64,000 bases of DNA from assembly GCF_013149295.1 (NCBI RefSeq), contig NZ_JABGCB010000012.1, positions 1-64,000 of the forward strand. Direction: 5' to 3'. Shown one piece after another: positions 62,757-64,000 of this stretch (within the stretch, counting starts at the first letter, position 1; each line of letters begins with the position of its first letter). The DNA comes from Novosphingobium sp. SG751A (GTDB lineage: Bacteria > Pseudomonadota > Alphaproteobacteria > Sphingomonadales > Sphingomonadaceae). The notes under the pieces are model-generated. The model did no database searches, was not told the DNA's origin, and saw only the letters and a list, made by a program, of their open reading frames with translations. The translations under genes were made by a program, and so were the position numbers.

Positions 62757-64000
62757 TCAATAATCCTTCGAAACCTTCGCGTTCACACTCTGCCGTCCCG
62801 TACTCGCCACCGTCCCCAGCAACGCCAGCCAGCTTGTCAGACGAAACTCGACATTGGTGGCCGAATAGCCGCGCCCGTCGGTGACGATCTCGGCATAGAT
62901 ATGCCGCCCCAGATATTTGCCCACGGCCACGCCCGTCTGCCGCCCGATGGTGGCATCGGCAGACACAAACCGCAGCCGGTCCAGCCCAATGACGCTGCGC
63001 AGCTTGTTGATCGGGTCCAGCCCGCCCCCGCCATGCAGCGCGGCCAGCGCCGCCCCTAGTTGCAGCGCCTCGGGCGCCGAAATCTGCGTGATCGAATCGC
63101 CGAACAGGATGCGCGAAAGCAATTCCTCCTCCGGCAAAGCAGGCACCGAGGAAAAGGCGATTTCCGGCCGCAAAGAGGTGCCCCGCACCGTCACCGTCGC
63201 GGTCAGATTGTTGACCGTGGCGGTCGCGGCCATATCCAGCCTCGGGTCCACCGGGGTCGATCCGTCAAAGCTGATCCGTCCGCGCGTCAGGTCGAAATGT
63301 TTGCTGGCAAAGTCATAACTGCCCTCGACCAGCGTGGCCGCCCCATTGATGGAGGGTTCCTGCAAGGCCCCGCGCAATTTCAGATCGGCATTCCACAAAC
63401 TGTTCAGGCCCAGCCCGGACAGGCGAATATTCCCACCTGAGGCGTCCACCATCAACCGCCATGGCATGTTGCGCTCGGTGGCCGGGGCAATATCGGCCCG
63501 CCGGTTGATCTCGCGCGTGGGCAGATTGGGCAGATCGGCCGCCGAACTGGCCTGTCCCAGTCGCCAGCGCGCCGCATCGATGTTCAGCCGCCCCGCGATT
63601 GTGCCCGTCATACCGTCGGAAATGATGCGGATCGGCCCGGTCGCGCTCAACGCCATATCGGGCCGCGAAATCAGTTGCGCCCGCCGCGCGGCCAGCGCCA
63701 CGTCGATGGACGGCCCGCGTCCCGGCCCCATCTGAGCGAAATCGACCCGCCCGCTGCCCGTCACCAGCCCGCCGCCCGGCGCCACGCCCGACAGGGTGCC
63801 AAGGCTGAGCGCCGAGCCGTCGAAATCGCCTTTGACATCGACATTGGTAATATCGGTGCCCGAGGCCGCGCTCTGCAACCGCATCCCCTTGCCCGCCAGC
63901 GATCCTCGGATACTGGGATCATCAAGCGTCCCGCTCATATCCGCCGCGATCTCCACCGGGCCGGACAGGTCAAACGCATCCAGCGCCATCAAGCGCCACA
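62757..64000 (-). CDS. TamB-like translocation/assembly protein (partial, C-terminal part)
   Basis: At least 411 residues of a large envelope protein; the gene runs off the window at its 5' end. It ends in the TamB/DUF490 domain: PTREINRRAD, GRISFDGSTPVDPRLDMAATA, FSSVPALPEEELLSRILFGDSI and GKYLGRHIYAEIVTDGRGYSATNVEFRL are typical. TamB bridges inner and outer membranes and helps in lipid movement and outer-membrane protein assembly. The TamA partner would be expected just outside the window. Confidence 0.9.
   Translation of the reverse strand, partial: WRLMALDAFDLSGPVEIAADMSGTLDDPSIRGSLAGKGMRLQSAASGTDITNVDVKGDFDGSALSLGTLSGVAPGGGLVTGSGRVDFAQMGPGRGPSIDVALAARRAQLISRPDMALSATGPIRIISDGMTGTIAGRLNIDAARWRLGQASSAADLPNLPTREINRRADIAPATERNMPWRLMVDASGGNIRLSGLGLNSLWNADLKLRGALQEPSINGAATLVEGSYDFASKHFDLTRGRISFDGSTPVDPRLDMAATATVNNLTATVTVRGTSLRPEIAFSSVPALPEEELLSRILFGDSITQISAPEALQLGAALAALHGGGGLDPINKLRSVIGLDRLRFVSADATIGRQTGVAVGKYLGRHIYAEIVTDGRGYSATNVEFRLTSWLALLGTVASTGRQSVNAKVSKDY

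Overview
The window looks like the chromosome of a sphingomonad alphaproteobacterium, most likely Novosphingobium or a close relative. This is inferred from gene content, not from a database match. The DNA is GC-rich. There are four large SusC-independent TonB-dependent receptors with sphingomonad-style plug motifs, a type 2 ArgC, an SDHAF4/DUF1674 protein, an adenylylatable GlnA behind a PII gene, and LigF-like and lignostilbene-dioxygenase-like genes.

Layout. 0-12.5 kb: a LacI-family regulator, an OmpR-type two-component system next to a TonB receptor, a membrane GGDEF-EAL protein, an unrecognised polytopic membrane protein, and a second TonB receptor. 12.5-27.7 kb is mostly housekeeping: tRNA-Lys, folK, an N-carbamoylputrescine amidase, msrA, an RsmB-type methyltransferase, an SDHAF4 homologue, a tight mrp / molybdenum-hydroxylase-subunit / hemH group, hflK-hflC, a DegP-like protease, PBP1A and msrB. 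27.9-52.2 kb is an accessory catabolic island. It holds two paralogous TonB receptors, a dienelactone hydrolase, a carotenoid/lignostilbene oxygenase, an aldehyde dehydrogenase, several SDRs, four NTF2/SnoaL-like proteins, a PQQ quinohemoprotein, DUF3237 and CmcJ-like proteins, a MarR regulator, a five-gene overlapping operon (VAO-type flavoprotein, cytochrome c, small Tat protein, two GSTs) and a nitronate monooxygenase-like enzyme. 52.4-64 kb returns to core functions: katG, a TauE/SafE permease, map, an RsiV-like lipoprotein, a leucyl aminopeptidase, argC, glnB-glnA and the end of a TamB-like gene.

The island reads as an uptake-and-breakdown system for aryl dimers or phenylpropanoids, possibly lignin-derived. 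Receptors would import the compound. Periplasmic PQQ and flavocytochrome dehydrogenases would oxidise alcohol or alkyl-phenol side chains. NTF2-fold enzymes, SDRs and GSTs would cleave or rearrange inter-unit linkages. The carotenoid-oxygenase-type enzyme would split a stilbene-like double bond, and the aldehyde dehydrogenase would oxidise the aldehyde. Several of its promoter regions carry variants of a TAACAATTGTTA palindrome, suggesting one local regulon.

Other signals are a REPIN-like nested palindromic repeat in three convergent intergenic gaps, 11-bp-period direct repeats linking the two-component system to the adjacent receptor, a sigma-54-type promoter before glnB, and a shared 15-bp palindrome before katG and after msrA. 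I saw no CRISPR array, prophage, insertion sequence or rRNA.
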